Assembly: GCF_051195215.1 (NCBI RefSeq)
Contig: NZ_JBNAZM010000003.1
Coordinates: forward strand, 62,001-126,000
Length of the DNA: 64,000 bases
Source: Arhodomonas sp051195215
Lineage (GTDB): Bacteria; Pseudomonadota; Gammaproteobacteria; Nitrococcales; Nitrococcaceae
Direction: 5' to 3'
The notes beneath the pieces are model-generated. The model did no database searches and had not been told where the DNA came from. It saw only the letters and a list, made by a program, of their open reading frames with translations. This document shows positions 63,171 to 64,000 of the stretch, in pieces (within the stretch, counting starts at the first letter, position 1; every line of letters starts with the position of its first letter). The translations under genes and the position numbers were made by a program.

Positions 63171-64000
63171 GGCCGACCTCCTTCGTAGCGTAAGTACGTA
63201 TACCCCTGCAGCCCGGCTTCGAGCTCGCGCAGGCAGGCGGCACGGGTGTCCGCGTCCAGGTCCGTCGCCCCGACACGCCGGCGATAGGCCTGCAGCAGCT
63301 CGCGCTCCTCGAAGTGCACATGGCGCAGCACTGCCTCGACACTCTCGCCGTTGACCGGCTCGGACAGCCGCCAGCGTTCCCCGTCCAGCACCACGTTCAC
63401 CGCGTCTGTGTCCCCGAAGAGATTGTGCATGTCGCCGAGGATTTCCTGATAGGCCCCCACCATGAACACGCCAAGCAACAACGGCTCGCCGGCGCGCCAC
63501 GCCGGCACCGGCAGCGTGCTCTCCACACCGTCGCGATCCACGTACAGGTGAATCGCGCCGTCGGAGTCGCAGGTGAGGTCCTGGAGCACTGCGCGCTCGG
63601 CCAGCGGCTCGTCGAGGCGGTGCAGCGGCAGGATGGGAAAAATCTGGTCGATGGCCCAGATATCGGGCATCGATTGAAACAGCGACAGGTTGGCGAAGAG
63701 CTTGCCGGCGAGCTTCTCGCGCAACGCGTCGAGTACTTCGCGATGGGCACGCACCCGCGGATCGAGCCGCGGCATGACCGCCCGGCAGGTAGCGTGATAG
63801 AGGCGCTCCGCCTCAGCGCGCTGGCCGAGGGTCAGCAACCCGTGGGTATACATGGTCTGCGCCTCGCCGAGCCAGTGACAGGCGTCGTGATAGACCTCCA
63901 GCGGTGACCGCCCGCCGCCCTCCGTATAGCCACGCCAGAGATCACGGAGGATCACCGGCGCCTCGGCATCCGGCGCCGTGGGGGTGTCATCGGCCGGCAC
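63167..64000 (-). CDS. speA: biosynthetic arginine decarboxylase, C-terminal part (5' end outside window)
   Basis: The last 277 residues of a SpeA-type PLP decarboxylase are present; the frame is open at the window edge. Visible blocks are YHDACHWLGEAQTMYTHGLL, ANLSLFQSMPDIWAIDQIFP, LTCDSDGAIHLYVDRDGVES and LLGVFMVGAYQEILGDMHNL with FGDTDAVNVVLD, all characteristic of the C-terminal half. The enzyme makes agmatine for polyamine synthesis. The stop is coupled to the downstream dehydrogenase. The N-terminal PLP-binding half lies to the right of base 64000. Confidence 0.93.
   Translation of the reverse strand: MPADDTPTAPDAEAPVILRDLWRGYTEGGGRSPLEVYHDACHWLGEAQTMYTHGLLTLGQRAEAERLYHATCRAVMPRLDPRVRAHREVLDALREKLAGKLFANLSLFQSMPDIWAIDQIFPILPLHRLDEPLAERAVLQDLTCDSDGAIHLYVDRDGVESTLPVPAWRAGEPLLLGVFMVGAYQEILGDMHNLFGDTDAVNVVLDGERWRLSEPVNGESVEAVLRHVHFEERELLQAYRRRVGATDLDADTRAACLRELEAGLQGYTYLRYEGGRP

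Overview
The window is GC-rich, densely packed chromosomal DNA. It looks like a gammaproteobacterium, probably a halophilic or purple-sulphur-type relative (Ectothiorhodospiraceae/Chromatiales). That placement is an inference from gene content: DNA-J-related protein, TIGR02444 family, MlaA, Xni-type exonuclease, UbiD, three-part transhydrogenase and exosortase H. No 16S rRNA or tRNA gene was seen, so it cannot be confirmed here.

Layout. 1-3.4 kb: the end of a ferric-iron/aminoethylphosphonate-type ABC importer (permease cut by the window edge, binding protein) with a divergent DeoR regulator. 3.5-4.4 kb: an AraC regulator with a degenerate receiver domain. 4.6-16.9 kb, all on the minus strand: a complete Tad/Flp pilus operon in the order flp, cpaA, AAA+ ATPase, cpaB, cpaC, small lipoprotein, cpaE, cpaF, tadB, tadC, tadD-like TPR lipoprotein, tadE, tadG. 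The AAA+ ATPase inside the operon is not a classical Tad component. 17.0-18.2 kb: exosortase H and its partner membrane protein. 18.2-18.7 kb: a compositionally different stretch with a decayed membrane-protein-like frame. 18.7-22.2 kb: methionine-type aminotransferase, two tandem copies of a 62-residue protein, a secreted hypothetical protein and a membrane-anchored DsbA-like protein. 22.2-27.6 kb: a dipeptide-type ABC importer with a fused double ATPase. 28-36.9 kb: XthA, a repeat-rich fibronectin-type lipoprotein, UbiD, a ferredoxin-reductase, an RNA m5C methyltransferase, a hydrolase and MlaA. 36.9-39.3 kb: fructosamine kinase, Xni-like nuclease and HNH nuclease. 39.7-42.7 kb: pntAA-pntAB-pntB with a clear terminator. 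42.9-47.1 kb: conserved small proteins, a DnaJ-related protein and PriA. 47.1-54.3 kb: a Fur-boxed haem uptake locus (HmuV, U, T, S / TonB receptor / two-domain HmuY). 55-57.4 kb: ArgS and a SPOR protein. 57.5-59.2 kb: a divergent LysR/SDR pair, both frameshifted. 59.3-62.1 kb: a three-gene glycosyltransferase / deacetylase-like / flippase-like cassette. 62.3-64 kb: a hydroxyacid dehydrogenase coupled to the 3' end of speA.

Non-coding structure. Two elements (21265-21428 and 27617-27954) have inverted-repeat ends enclosing two internal hairpin arms, and they share a core hairpin of about 36 bp. They look like members of one undescribed family of palindromic three-way-junction elements. A separate 38-bp repeat occurs at 16948 and 20337. 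There are also a GGGTTTC heptamer array, several intergenic hairpins, and an AT-rich segment with DnaA-box-like sites upstream of priA.

Most gene calls rest on motifs I could read directly. Starts were re-chosen wherever a ribosome binding site or a stop/start overlap decided them.
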